Notes: generated from the letters alone by a model not told the origin. A stretch of DNA of 64,000 nt from Acytostelium subglobosum LB1 (GCF_000787575.1 NW_012236509.1:250001-314000), one strand, 5' to 3'. Positions 11,401 to 24,854 are shown, counted from the first letter of the stretch. Numbers and translations: made by a program.

Positions 11401-14400
11401 TGCTTCGTTCTCACGCCCGACTTTGGCATGCGTCTCCTTCTCCTGCATAACAAGGTCAAGAACCAGCGATCGCTGGTACTCACAGGCGACACAGGTGTTG
11501 GAAAGACCTATGTCCTGCTCTTCTACTCTTTGCTCATCAATGCTAAGAACGATCGTCTGCCGGACATCTTGTTCGACATTAAGTCCATCATCAACACAAT
11601 CATCAAGAACCACAACATTCGTGCAGCAACCATCCCCAACATCGATGCTGGCGCGTCCAAACAGGAGATTCTCGATTGGCTTCTGCGACTGGATGATTAC
11701 AATCCAGTGATCGGGGCTGTAGCTGCGCAACAAGCTGCCGAGACTGCCAAGGCCACGTTTAAGGCCAACCTCTACCTTGAGATCGAGAGCAAGATCAAGA
11801 AGTTGCTCAAGGACTATGAGCTCATCAACATGAAGGGCAACGACATCTTGGCCAGGATAAGGGACGGTGCAGCACGTGTGGTCACCTCCAAGGACACAAT
11901 GATCGAGACCGTCACAGCCATCATGTCAGTCGAGTTCCACTCATTGTTCCATCGTGTAATCATGCATCAACGTTTCACATCCAAGGAGTTCAAGCTAGGC
12001 GTGAAGAAGCTGATTGAGCAGGCCAAAGACCTTGCCAAGATCAACACCGAGCTCAAGATGGTGGTGTTCATCGACGAGTTCAACACGGCACCATTCGACA
12101 CGCTCTCACTCATCGAGGAGATCTTTGCCAATGGACGCCTGGATGGAGAGGACTGTATCCCAAGCAACATCTTCTGGGTGGGCGCCATGAATCCACAGAT
12201 GGTGACCAAAGGCAACAGCGTGGACTACACCGGCCAACTGTCGGCCACATCGTCCAAAGCATTCGTCGTCCACAACTGTCCACCATCAATGGCCCGACTT
12301 CAACTCAACTATGGTGTGTTTGAAGCACGCCACGAAGAACCATTCTTGGAACACTTCTCCAAGTTGCGACCCAACATCAGCCAACATTGGGACCAGCTCA
12401 AACAATTCATTATTATTGGACAGAACGCCATTCGTGATGCCAAGGAAGACAGAGTGCATATGAGCATCCGCGACCTCGTGCGCAGCATCGACATCTATCG
12501 CTTCTTCATGGAGGAGCCTTGCGGCGAGCGCATCCTTATGTGCGCCTATCCCAAAATGGACGAAGACCTCCATCACTGGCTGGCAATGATCGTCAGCATT
12601 GCGCTAAGCTACTACCTACGTGTGTCAGTTACCAAGCGCAAGGACATCCTGACAAAGTGCCACGACTTCATCGCTAGATTCTGCCCCTACCTCTTTGACA
12701 ACCTACCAGGTGGCGTCAACGTGTTCCTCTACACATTCAAACAGATCTATACTGCATTCTGTAGCAAGGAACACACTCACCTGCCGCCCGGCATTGCGCT
12801 CACTGAGGCGCTCCAACTCAACATCTTCTGCACGGTCGTGTCGGTCAACTGCATGATCCCGCTCTGTATCGTCGGTCCGCCCGGTTGCTCCAAGACGCTC
12901 TCCTTCTCGATTGTCAGCGACAACATGAACATGCCTAAGATCGACCAGCGCTCTCCCTGGGCGGCTATGCGCAACATGGTCACATTCCGTTATCAATGCA
13001 CGCAGCACACGACAGACATCGAGATCAAACAGAAGTTTGAGCAGGCACTCAATCGCCAACGCGAGTATGACAACAGCAACAGCAAGATGCGATCAGTCGT
13101 GTTCCTGGATGAGGCGGGTCTGGTCAACGAGGATGACTCACCCATGAAGATCATGCACGACTACCTCGACAAGGTTGCCCAGAAGACTGAGAAGGAGACA
13201 GCTGACATCGCAATCGTCATCCTCTCCAACAAGATCCTCGACGCTGCCAAGACCAACCGCATGCTCCTGCTCGTCCATCCACCGACCATCACCAAAGAGG
13301 ACGAGGTAGCCCTGGTCCAAGGATGCCTTTTCAACAACGAGACCTGCCTCGAGGCAGAGATCAAACAGCAGACATTCATCAGCGATGCACTCTGTGCTGC
13401 CTACAAGCGTGTCAATGAGTTTGCTCGTGACTCCAAAGCCAACCTCTTCCATCAGCGCGACTTTGTATACTTCTTGCGACACATGTCTCGCGCGTACAAT
13501 GCCAACAACAAGACTTTGAACGCATCGATCGTACTCCACTCACTCGAGAGGAACTTTGGAGGTGTGCCCCTTGGTCGCTTCAGAGAGATGGCCACAGTAT
13601 TCCTCAAGGAGCTCAAGATGGCCAGCACTGATGACCTCAAGCTGCTCGAACATGACAACACTGTTGAACGCATCAAGGAGTCCCTGGCCGAGACAGTCGA
13701 CACCAAGCAGAACTTGAATGTTGCCGCTTTCAGGTACATGATGCTTATCGACCCGACAGAGAACGAGACATCTCTGATGATCCTTCGTGAGCTCCAAGTC
13801 GAACATACAGTGATCCGTGTTGGTGGCTTCGAGACAGACACGAGACCAGAGTCTCTAGTCAAGGTTGTGAGCGAGATCAAGAACGCAATGACAGTAGGCA
13901 GCACTGTGGTGCTGGTCAACACACAGCTGATTGACGCGTGCTTCTACGAGGTGTTCAATCGCTACTTCACCATCCAGCCTGACGACGACGGAGACAAGTT
14001 CGTGGCAATGGTCAGCTTCGCCTCGCACAGCATCCTCACGCCCGTCCACCCGGAGTTCAAGATCATCGTCCACATGCCACTGTCGCGTCTGGAGAACACC
14101 CAACTCCCATGGCTCAACAGGTTCGAGAAGTACTACCTCTCTCTAGAGAACATGATGGAGTACTTCCTGCGCACTGACGCGCCACACTTGAGGAAGGACT
14201 GTGAGTTGCTCATTCGCGAGGGCAATCATTTTGCCAACTTCTTCCATGCCAGCGCCAATCGACTGCTGTTGGCGGGATTCTCAGACAGCGAGACTGTGCC
14301 CTCACTCGTGTATTCAATGGCTCGCGAGGCATACACCAACAACACGACAATGTCGATTGCACCAGCACACGTCATGGTCAAAGCAGACATCAATGAGAAG

Positions 14401-17400
14401 TTCGAGAGCACCAAGGAACGTCTGTCGCTCTCCAAGATGTTCAACTGGAAGCTCCTGCAGTTGGCACGTCCCGAGACCATGTTCAATCTCAAGAAGATGC
14501 CCAAATCATACGTTGAGGAGTACTTGTTGCGCCAGGACCACTTCAACGCGCTTCGTTTCCTTCACAATGTTATCCAGCGACGTATGATTGTTGGCGATAC
14601 CAATGTGTCCAACAAGTGGATCATCTACACAAGGAGCTCGCCATCTCTCGACCTCATGAATGACGCCAAGGTGGACGAGGTTGCGCCACTTCTCTTCTCA
14701 GGCCTGGACCTCACAACATACACACGGCCTCTCACAAACAATATACTGAGTATCATTCAGATTAGCTCGATCAAGTCCAGCGAGCAGTGTCGCAGCGAGA
14801 TCGTCAATCGGTTCATCAACAATGATGACAAGCAGATCTGTTTGATCGTTGCCAACATGGAGTTTGTCAATCAACATCAGATCAACTACGTTGTCAACAT
14901 ATTCAATGAGTTCTCCAGGCCAGACAAGCTCGTGGTGACCATCTGCCACTACTCGCCCGAGTTCTCCATCTCCAACCAGACCAAGCTCAACTCGATCTTC
15001 CTCAACGGCTTTGACTACCTCTATGTCGACTCGTTTGGAGTTGGTGTCAATCACATCCCAATCGAATCATTTGCCAAGAAGATCGATGTTGACATTCGAA
15101 CATGGATCGCCAAGGCATATGGCCTGCGTCCAATCAAGGCCGACGACTACTCACTTCGCGAAGCCTTCAAGACCATGTTCCTTGAGAAGCTCACCAACAT
15201 CTCAATGACGTCGAACAATATCCGCAACTTCAACAATCACCGACATCTCTCGGAAACGACCAAGGAGTTCTATTCCAACGCTCAATTCAGGAGTCTGCGC
15301 GCCAAGGACTTGTTTGTCAAGCATCCAGTATGGTACAACGAGATAATTCAATCATTTGAGCGAGTCTGGGACGATGAGCACGTGTTCCCGAGGATCATCG
15401 CCAACATCTCCAACCTTATCTTGACGGGCAAGACATGCTCTTCATTCCTCCAAACGATCAAGGACTCGATGGAATCATATCTGTACCCGACAATCGCTCA
15501 AACATTCCGCTACCTATTCAATCATCTGATGTTTGAACACATCAATCGTGTGGAGGTCGACACCGCGCAGGAGCAGTTGGTCACCATGATCATTCGAAGC
15601 ATTGAGTTCAACAGACCCGTGGAGATTGAGAACCGGTTCGAGCCAGTCAAGCTCAGCGTGCCACTTGCTGTGAGGGGTGTAGCCGGCCAGCCCAAGGCTA
15701 TCACTCTGCCGCTGTTCGAGACGATCAACACAATCATTCAGAACATGCTCAATCATGTGTTGCACACTACCAAGTCGCCTCAGATCGATGCGATCACCAG
15801 CAGTATGCACGAACATATCCAACGACATCGTGCACGCGACCTTATCACACACATCGACAACAACTACCAACTGCGCAATGACTACACCAAAGACTTTGTG
15901 GTACACCAGTTGGAGTTTGAACCCCAATGGACCATGTTCGTTTTCAACATGATGCAGAGGCTTACGCCTCTCGAGCTGAACTCGATCGTGGACCTGTCCA
16001 TCATCAAACACTTCCATTCACCCACCATCAACTTCCTCAAACATATGGTCGAGCCCATCTATCACTTGGACAAGGACACCGACTTCTTGGAGCTGTTCAT
16101 AGGCGAACTCAACAACACCCCGATTAACGAGCGTGTGCTTAAGACCTCACACATCCGAGACGTCATCGTACGATTGTCAATGAGTCGCCTTGCTGACGCC
16201 TTTTCCTCGGATGTGCGCATGGCAGAGTTTGAGTTCCTCAAGGACTGGCTCGCGGTGGTCCGCGAAGTGTTCAATCGTAACACGATCGAGCAGATCAGGC
16301 TCAGGACCAGCGACAGCACAGTTAACTACGTGTTCATCGTGTACCAGATCCTCATTGACAATGCCATCTCTCACAATGATGAGCTCATTATCATGTCCAC
16401 CGCACGTCTGCTTCGTGAGGCCTTCCCAGAACCCTTGACATCCAACAACACACACGCGACACTCACACAGCTCCATCAACTCAACATCCACCTCGTCACA
16501 TCCGACATGCCACCAGTCCCAATCCAATGCGTGCTGGACATCATCGAGGCGTCACTCTACAATGAGCACAACATCAATGTGTTCTTGCGCATCTGCAACA
16601 AGGACAGGACACTGCGATCAGAGATGCCAGAGCTGGTCGATCAGATACCTTATGGATGGTGCTCCAACCTGCTCCACACACTCCTATTGCGACAGGATAC
16701 AACGCGTATGGTCAAGAGGGGCATACTCTCAATCTTGGGCAACGGACAGGTCGATCACAAACGCATCGACAACCCTGCAGTTCTGCCAATGATGCACAGT
16801 GAGGTCATGCGCAAGTCTTTTGGCGCTGGCACTAACCCATGTGCTGCCAACCCGCCATTGGCCAACGTGTTGTATCACTCCATCATGCAGTGCAATCGCG
16901 CCACTGGACCGTTAGACATCAACCAACTGATGGCCACACGAAGCGACAACGTAGTCAACGATGTCTACTCGACAATGGAGCGATATGTCTTGGACACAAT
17001 GTTGCTCGATCATCTGGCCACACTGATCAACACAGTAAAGACTCCCGCTGCACTGATCAATCATCTAACCACACATGCCCAGGAGCAAAAGGCCTATCGA
17101 TCACTGTTGGACACGACCAAGCCGTCATCAATGACATTGGCCAACAACATAGTGATCAATCAAGTCTATTTGCTCAACAACATCACATCTGAGGCTGTTG
17201 TGATTGATCTGGTCAAGTCGGCACCCTTGCTCAAACTGCTTGGCATGGACGAATTGCATGTAGCCGAGAACATACTTGTGAAGCAGATGACTCTAATGCC
17301 ATTCATTGACGACACCGCGCATCCCGATCACAAGCTGTACATCATGTTGAAGACTGCAGTCGACTCCTCTTCAATTGACGTGGTCAACGAACTCATACGC

Positions 17401-20400
17401 GCAACTCCATCTGATCGTGACCGTGGCTTCATCAGGATGGCACTGTTCCTGCTGACCTACCAGATGTATCTCGCGGCCACCCCACTCAACTTTGTAGACA
17501 CGTTGTTCGACAACAACACATTTTCCCATCACTTTGGACTCGCCAACTACAAGCACTTCTACACCAAGTTCACCCAAGAGAGGTTCATCTCCTGCACCCT
17601 CGACAACATGCTCAGACGCACCGCCAACAGGGACCTTCAACTCGAGATCCGTGCTCAGATCTTGGTCAACTTTATAGCTGTGGCCATCGGTTGCTCGCCC
17701 AATTCGTACCTGTACAATGTAGCGCGGGCTCCCAACACAGTGGTTGTCAAGCCCTTCCCCGCGCACGAGGGACATGCATTCAAGGATTGTGGAATGATGT
17801 ATCGCATGCAGCATGGACCCGTCGTGACTGGCACGATGGGCGGCATCACAATGTACAAGTTCCTGGTCAACTGTCCATCATGGGGAGTCATGGCCTACGC
17901 ACTCACATGCTGTGCGGACAATGTCTACCAGGCGATCTCAAACACGGCCTTTGTGATCAGAGATCACACCAATAACACACGCGAGACACTCGTCAACTAT
18001 GTCGCCGACAGGTCATACACATGCATCACCGAGGTCGAGGGCAACCCAATGATGCGCGATCAACACATGGACTACAGTTTGTTCTTTGCCGAGTTTGCCT
18101 ATGTCATGTGGTCCGACTCATACTTTAGCCCAATCTCATTCCAGCAACATACCAACAACATCCCTGCATACGAGCGACACCTGACCTCTTTGATCAAGTC
18201 GGTAGAGTACTCATATCGCACGCTCCAGGACAAGAGGACTGCGATGAGTCAGCAGCGCCAGACCAAGATGCATTGGATCAGAGAGTTACGCAACACGTAC
18301 ACAGGCATCAACAACTCGCCAGCCATCGACCCGGAAACGGCCACCTCTATCGTCTCTGACCGACAGGACATACCGGTCCTCAAGCTATTCAATCAAAAGA
18401 TCGAGGACATTGTGTTGTCCCGCCACATCCCAGTGATGGTCCACTTCCTCAAGACATTCTTCCACTACTTTAGCTATCGCCTGCCCAAGGACTACCTCAA
18501 CCGCACCGTGCCCGAGTGTTTGGAGTTCATCACACCGCTCGAATCGATCGATGCCACGTCCACAATACATCGCGCGTGGGATGCGCTCAAGGACTCGTGG
18601 GATAAGGTCACCAAAAGACTGACGGCTATCGTGGTCGGCTGCCACAGTACACACGTGGGCAAGATCGATGACAGCACTCCACTCACACAGATCATCTACA
18701 GCACAGTGGACGAGCAGAACATCGGTTCAATCATTGATCTGATCAACACTTGGATGCAGAACACACAGCAAAAGATCTTGGATGATCTCAACAATGCATC
18801 AGAGGAAACTATATTCGGCTCGATCATCAATGGATATGGTGGAGAGAAGAGTATGCGGGGCACAAAGATCGACGAAGTGCCTTCAGAGTATGGTGACAAC
18901 TACCTCTTGATCGGCGCCAACATCGACACACAAAGGTTCTACGACTTCCTCTCTGGCGCCATCGCCAAGTATCACTCATTCACGAGGAGTGAGTTCAAGC
19001 CCAACATGAAGATGATTGAGTCCAAGCTCATTTGTTCATTCCTCTCGGGCAAGGTGTATCGTGCCAACCTGGAACGATTCAACATGTTCCCAATCGCCCA
19101 TGCCGTGGTCGCCGAGGACAATGATCCACAATCTGGAATGAACCCCAACACATTGATGTCCGAGTCGATCAAGAGTCTCATCTCGCTGAACATGAAGCTG
19201 CTGGCGCCATGGAGGAAGCCCATCTCCAAGACATGCCATACACTGCTGACATCACACTGCCACTCCAAGAGCTCACACAAGGAGATGGAGTCTCTGTGCC
19301 AGTACTTCAATATGGCCATCACTCACTTGCTCAGACACAATCACTATGAAGAGCAACTGGACAACAATATCACAGTGCACGAATTCACTCAATCAAAGAG
19401 GATCGGTCATGACAACCTTCCAGGCGACTTCCTCTCGGTACTAGAGAGTGTTAGTCTCAACTCGATCCACACAGTGACCAGTCTTGTGATCAAGGAGTAT
19501 CTTATGTACAGCTACCTCTACGCCGACACAATCAGACAGCCCGTCAACCCCGAATTGGGCAGCTTCAATCTTTTGAAAGACAAACTGCTTGCTGACCTCA
19601 ATACATCGCCAGACGCATGGAAGCAATACCTACACACAGTGATCCATCGACTGAACTCACCAGACTGCAAGGAGGACATCAAGAAGGTGCAGCCCAACGA
19701 ACCTCTACGCAACCTTCTCGACAAGTACGTCCCATCCACTCATGAAGAGTTCAAGATGCCGCCGTCCAAGACATTTAACACGCACAGGGATATAGTTGAG
19801 GTCGGTCTCACACTCAACTACTACCCCATCCTCATGAGGACGCTTCATGACGTGCTGTCCACCGTGTACATCAGCTCACTTGATGCACCGTCCGCCGAGT
19901 TCAAGGAGCTACATGGCTCGGAACTTGAGATTGACGACCCAATGGACACTGCTCGGCCAACATCTTCAGCAGCAGAGGACGCCGAAATGTCCGCTCGGGC
20001 ACCAGATCACAATGATGCAGACGCAATTGACAGAGCCCCCAAGTCTCATGGACTCATACATCCCATCAAACCTCCACAAGGTAACGAGTTGGCCACATGT
20101 CTCTTCAACTGGCTTCGCTTCCTTCCAAGTCCACCTCAATACCATTCGAACAAATCGTTCATCGCCAGTCTGATCGATCACTTTAAGAAGGACTGCATCG
20201 ACCCTGACCAACCCATCAACGTTGATATGCTGTTCACTGAGCTTGCCAAGGGAGCCGAGCAACCCAACAACGCTGCACCCGAGTATCCAGGCTGTCTTCT
20301 TATGTCCATACTGGACCAGGTGACAAAGAAGGACGACTTGTTTGAAGCAACCATCATGAAGGAGTGTGACAAGTGTGAGAACTCTTGGTTGACACAGTCC

Positions 20401-20919
20401 AATATCATGTTCAGATGTCACAGTAACAATCAACACGACGATATCAACAACACGATACGCGATTCAATCAAGGATGATGCCAGCAACCAATGTCCGAACT
20501 GCCACCTACCACCAGTCCAAACACTTGAGAGGCATCCACAATATGTCTTTGTTGAACTCGACCGAATGAACATCATTGACCAGAGCACCATGACCGTCCT
20601 CACTCTCTCGGACTACTACCAATCAGACTTTATCATATCATATCAAGTAAGTTAAGTTATGCTATGTGATTGGCTACTCTATCAATCAATCAATCATTCA
20701 CTCACTCACTCAATCTCTTTCCAGTTACAATCGTTCATATTCAAGGAGGATAGCGTTCAAGGATATACATTGGTGGTCAATTCCAATGACAACCAAGTGT
20801 TGTTGTGCTCATCACATTCAATCCAACGAGTGAGTCGTGATGATTGTCCAGATGTATTCCAAAAGGCGCCATTATTATTGATGTACAAGTTCGACGACAA
20901 GGTGAAGAAGAGACAATGA
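5409..20919 (+). CDS. Giant RNF213/mysterin-like AAA+ protein with a C-terminal degenerate USP-like domain
   Basis: Five exons (5409-5677, 5754-6816, 6900-6999, 7081-20646, 20725-20919) give about 5,063 aa once the n at 9795 is not counted as a codon base. Human RNF213 is similar in size (about 5,200 aa): a dynein-like AAA+ core plus RING and RZ E3 fingers. Three P-loops are visible: GPSGTGKTF (about residue 1586), TGDTGVGKTY (1944) and GPPGCSKTLSFSIV (2406). Walker-B-like MVVFIDEFN (about 2136) and VVFLDEAGL (about 2483) follow the last two. The SKT P-loop with SIVSDNM and the LDEAGL sequence match the RNF213 AAA4 unit as I recall it. I see no RING or RZ cluster in the later part. After an acidic linker, residues about 4790-5063 resemble a peptidase C19 (USP) fold with CDKC...CPNC zinc-ribbon pairs and a YTLVV...LLLMYKF end. 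All introns fall in the first 1.7 kb. Role in ubiquitin or antibacterial biology is inferred. Confidence 0.85.
9795..9795. other. Ambiguous base that breaks the giant reading frame
   Basis: The frame is open to the codon ending at 9794 (...TVLA) and again from 9796 (FRLTPYIRYCFPTVVQ...). Leaving out the n makes the 5,063-codon frame continuous, so it is best read as a gap placeholder or miscalled base rather than a lesion. Confidence 0.85.
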
Positions 20920-21177
20920 TCACTCAATGTAGGACCTATGACACGGTCGGCCTTTTGGGTCCATAAATATTAATAAACTCCAATCTATTGATTTATAAAT
21001 GTGATGTAAATTAATTAATTTTTAATTATTTGATTATCTATAATTTCTAAGTACATCCCCTTTAGTGAATCATTCATTTACTCACTCAACTTCAATTATC
21101 TTATTTGTATACAAATAATACATAATTACTTATCATAGTGACTACATTTGTTTGAGATCTTATTCATTCAACTTAAT

Positions 21178-22166
21178 ATGCCTACTTTTAATTCAATCCT
21201 CCACCTCTCTGGTGAGATGAGTCCATCAATCACCTTTGACTTTGTTAATGTTGTTTCAGTCAAAGACATCATGGTTCCCATCGATAATCTTCTCCACCTT
21301 AAACCAGAATCATATAACCTTTGTGCTCGGACTAATGAGTACTCTGAACCAATTGATCTCAAAAGAGATGATCTAATACCAGATAATGGGTACAATCATT
21401 TATATTTAGTCCCAGTCCCAGTCCCAGTCCCAGTCCCTGTTCCAGATCATGATACCATAGTTAGTATGTATTCATTAAATTGAGAGTATCTATGACGCTT
21501 AAGACTAACTTTAATCTTGGATTCATTCCTATCTCCCAGAGATCTTCACTGATGATGTTGAGTATCTCACAGTATGCCCAGGTATTTCAGTATCAGACGC
21601 ACTTACATCTCTCCAAAGAAGTACAAGCGCATTCTCAATATGTGAGAAGAGGACTGGTACTATCCTCGGCAACAACCAGCAGTTACAGATTGGTATAGAT
21701 TACTCCCTTCATTATATCAAGGCAATTCAAATACGATTCATGGGATCGACCAAGTCATTCCGTCCTTCATCCTCAGACATATCTCCCAAGAAAGCAATCC
21801 TTACCTTGTTTGGGTATCCACATGTCAACTCCGTCAATTCAAAACTTGTGGATCCAGAGGGGGAGGAGCTTGACTCTACTCAGATCGCTACGGCAGACAA
21901 GGATTGTTTTCTACGACCTTTATATAAGAAAGGTAAGTAATTATAATTCTAACCACAATATCAAAAGATATCATTTCCACAACTAACAATACCTCTAATA
22001 TTCAGAGAGATATTATAGCCAGTCTTTTTTGGAGGAACAGATCATATCGGGCCAAGATATTGATTCTAATGACACCTATGTTGGCCGGTATTGTGGTTAC
22101 CATTCTCAACAAACTATACAAAGAGTCAACAGATTTAAGTCACAATCAACACTCCAACAACAATAG
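21178..22166 (+). CDS. Unrecognised three-exon gene with a Val-Pro repeat
   Basis: Exons 21178-21463, 21540-21932 and 22006-22166 join in frame to 279 aa, with GT-AG introns of 76 and 73 bases. The protein starts MPTFNSILHLSGEMSPSITFDF and has no signal peptide or membrane segment. Near residues 82-93 is a (VP)6 tract written by a six-base GTCCCA tandem repeat, then DHDTIVKIFTDDVEYLTVCPGISVSDALTSLQRS. The middle and C-terminal parts (IDYSLHYIKAIQIRFMGSTKSF, LTLFGYPHVNSVNSKLVDPEGEELDSTQ, DTYVGRYCGYHSQQTIQRVNRFK) look like a soluble alpha/beta protein. The correct splice phase across both junctions supports the model. I do not recognise the family. The start at 21178 is preferred over the upstream Met at 21148, which lies close to the preceding gene. 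Confidence 0.6.
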
Positions 22167-22529
22167 TTTATCACACCAATCAAACTAACAATCAATCAAT
22201 TAATCAATCAAAGAATCCACCCTTGTATTATCGGTTTTTGAGTAATTAATATATTTATTTAAATTAATTTTTAAATAAATATTGTTGATTACACTTCTCT
22301 GATTGATTGAATTATTGGTTGATTGATATGTACTAAGAGAAGTTGAATGCATCTTCTGAGCCTGTTGCTGCGTGCCAAGCATACCAGTGTGCGTCAAACA
22401 GAGTTGATGGCATCAAAAGTTCGAAGGAAGAACCTGTCCTGGGAACCAAAAGTGGCAGACATTCGGACTCCTGTTGTAGGGGTTGCCAATACGGCCAGCT
22501 CGGACAAAGTGATCATCGGCTTTGAACTC

Positions 22530-22856
22530 CTAGTAGTTGGAAGCGAACTCGGAGGTGTTGGAGAGCGCTTGTTGAGTTCTGAGGCATACACCATGGATCC
22601 TGTCAGGAGTTGAGTGACCGGCCACGTCAATTACCACCTCGATAAGGTAGTGAGTGCGGTGGATATAAACATCACCAGTGCGTTCATGATTGATTATAAA
22701 TCTAGGTGTTTGGGAGTATAAAGACATAATTAAAATATCAGCAGGAATATAGTTATTCTGAATAGTATTATTAATATTTGTATTATTTGATGATGTTGAT
22801 GGTATGACTTGATGACTATTGTCACCTTCTTCCAATTTATACTGACTCTGCTCCAT
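22530..22856 (-). CDS. Doubtful small hypothetical protein or decayed gene
   Basis: A minus-strand open frame (extendable to 22940) reads MEQSQYKLEEGDNSHQVIPSTSSNNTNINN... then RFIINHERTGDVYIHRTHYLIEVVIDVAGHSTPDRIHGV. The Ser/Asn run is typical of dictyostelid coding DNA. After its stop at 22530 the other two frames keep protein-like stretches down to about 22340, including an end reading WYAWHAATGSEDAFNFS, as if a longer gene had introns I cannot place or had decayed. No family is recognised. Confidence 0.25.
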   Translation of the reverse strand: MEQSQYKLEEGDNSHQVIPSTSSNNTNINNTIQNNYIPADILIMSLYSQTPRFIINHERTGDVYIHRTHYLIEVVIDVAGHSTPDRIHGVCLRTQQALSNTSEFASNY

Positions 22857-23502
22857 GTTCTTTGTAACTCTAATAAGTGATAAATAGGTTGAATGAAGAA
22901 TGAATAAGGTATTCACTACTATATATGTAATAGAATTCACTCATTATTCTTTAAAAGGTTATCATTTCCAATCCTGGACATTTAATGGGCTAGTGAAAGT
23001 GGTTTGCTGTGCTAATACAATTGAGAAAATTGATTAAAAATGCTCGGTATGGTATTGATTACCATCTTTAGGAATCTCATCACTAGCTTTGAGCTCACAA
23101 CCATCCTTATTGATTGTAATAAATACGGTAATCATAATTAAAATGGTAACAATTAGCTTTAAAAGAAATCAATCACTGTATCATTGTTCACCAACCACAA
23201 GTATTGATTGGTGAGTGAGGTAAATGGAGGTGGAGAGCCATTCGTCAGAGAGAATAAATGTGGGACTGCTCTCCCTCAATCAGAACTACCCATACTACTT
23301 CCAATCCATCCCTCTGGACACCAAACCCAAAAGAATACAATTGATCAAGTTCATTTCCACCACAATTCCATGATTACACAACCCAACACCATTTATTTGT
23401 TTGGACGATGAATGATCAAGACAAGTGATTGTTTAGAATACTATACCCTTCTTAAATCATTCAATCAATCAATCAATTGTGATCATACACACATGAATTA
23501 CA
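22857..23502. other. Intergenic region, nothing recognised
   Basis: AT-rich DNA upstream of the F-box/FNIP gene. It includes a short G+C-richer patch (23200-23300) and AATC repeats just before the start codon. No convincing gene, RNA or repeat was seen. Together with 22167-22529 it makes an otherwise gene-poor 1.3-kb interval. Confidence 0.4.
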
Positions 23503-24607
23503 ATGAATGATATATCAACTATACCCAATCTATTATTACAATATATATTGTCAAATGTAGAGTCCAACATTGATAAGATATGTCTGTCGATGTCATGTAA
23601 ACGTCTGTTCAATCAAAGACCATACTACCTTAGACTACGATGTGAATGTCGAATGTCAAATGAACGATATCGAGCAGTATCCCTCACATCCTTTACTCAA
23701 CAACTCGTCCAAGTTGATCCCCCTCCAGTCCTCACTCTTGTATGTTAAGTCTCAAGTCCATTCATTCTCTCGCTTATTCAATCTAACTTGACGACAACAA
23801 CAATAGCAACAGCTAAAGGATCAAAGAAATGTACCTTCAAAGATGATCTGGACTATCGATACAAGTGTTGCGGCTAATGCTATACCCGCAGCGGTCACTG
23901 ACTTGGAGTTTGGAATGGCGTTCAATCAACCTTTGAAGCCAGGCGCACTGCCACTGACTATTCGTAAACTGATACTTGGCGAGCAGTTCAGAAAGGTGCT
24001 CATGCCAGGCTCGATACCGCCTCTGGTCGAGGTACTCAAGTTTGGCACCGACTATAACATACCACTCGTGCAAGGCATACTCCCCAACAGCCTGCGGAAG
24101 TTGGATCTGTCTCGATGCAGTGTGATACTGAACAAGTCGGCACCGCTGCCCGCCGGCATCACATCGCTTAGTCTTCCCAACCAACAAATACCCATCATCT
24201 TCCTGCCACCGAACCTATTGCATCTCAAACTGCCGCGCGACTACTCTCATCGCCTGCAACATCTTCCAGAGAGCGTGCGAACGATCAAAGGGTCATTCAT
24301 GGAGGACACCAACTTCAAATGGATACCATCAATACCATCACATCTGGAGACACTACAAGTTACAGTACTAACGATGCGCTTGGACCCTACAAGGATACTG
24401 TCATACACGTTCAAGCCATTGATACACATCAACACTGTCGTCCTCAACTTGGCGCGCGAAGATCGCTTCTTCATTCGACGTCTAGATCGTCGGAGTGCGC
24501 TTGTCGTTGTTGAACGTACCATGGAAGGCTTCATCGCGCCAATCGATCAGTTTGCTCGACACTTCCTTCGATTCCGAACCGAGTTGCTTCGACTCGAGTG
24601 GGTCTGA
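23503..24607 (+). CDS. F-box and FNIP repeat-containing protein
   Basis: Two exons (23503-23739 and 23813-24607) join in phase 0 to 343 aa. The N-terminus MNDISTIPNLLLQYILSNVESNIDKICLSMSCKRLFNQRPYYLRLRC resembles the short F-box that heads many dictyostelid FNIP proteins. The rest carries repeats of about 22 residues with the pattern L-x-FG-x-x-(F/Y)N-x-P-L-x-x-G-x-L-P: DLEFGMAFNQPLKPGALP, VLKFGTDYNIPLVQGILP and more divergent copies such as SLSLPNQQIPIIFLPPNLLHLKLP. FNIP repeats are leucine-rich-repeat-like, and the family is hugely expanded in dictyostelids, presumably as substrate adaptors for SCF ubiquitin ligases; that role is inferred. Codon usage is G+C-rich in exon 2. A single intron just after the F-box region fits the usual family gene structure. 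Confidence 0.82.
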
Positions 24608-24854
24608 CGCGACAACTCCATCGAGTCCAATGAATGAATGAATTTATGAATGAATGATGTTCATCCAATATATATATATTGTCTGTTTAATACAACTGCG
24701 GTTGATGATTGATTGTGGTACTACAAAGGACAAGGCCAACGCCTCAACCTTCGCCGTGGTGTGGCGCAACGCTGCTCCTCTTTCTTATTCTTATTCTCTA
24801 TTCTTGTTCTTCTTCTTCTTCTTGTTGTTGTTCGTTCATCCCTCAATCTTTTTT

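Noticed and set aside
5409-20919. Dynein heavy chain as the identity of the giant protein
   Set aside because: The P-loops lack dynein AAA1-4 signatures, and there is no stalk or microtubule-binding tip. The SKTLSFSIV P-loop and LDEAGL Walker B fit RNF213 better.
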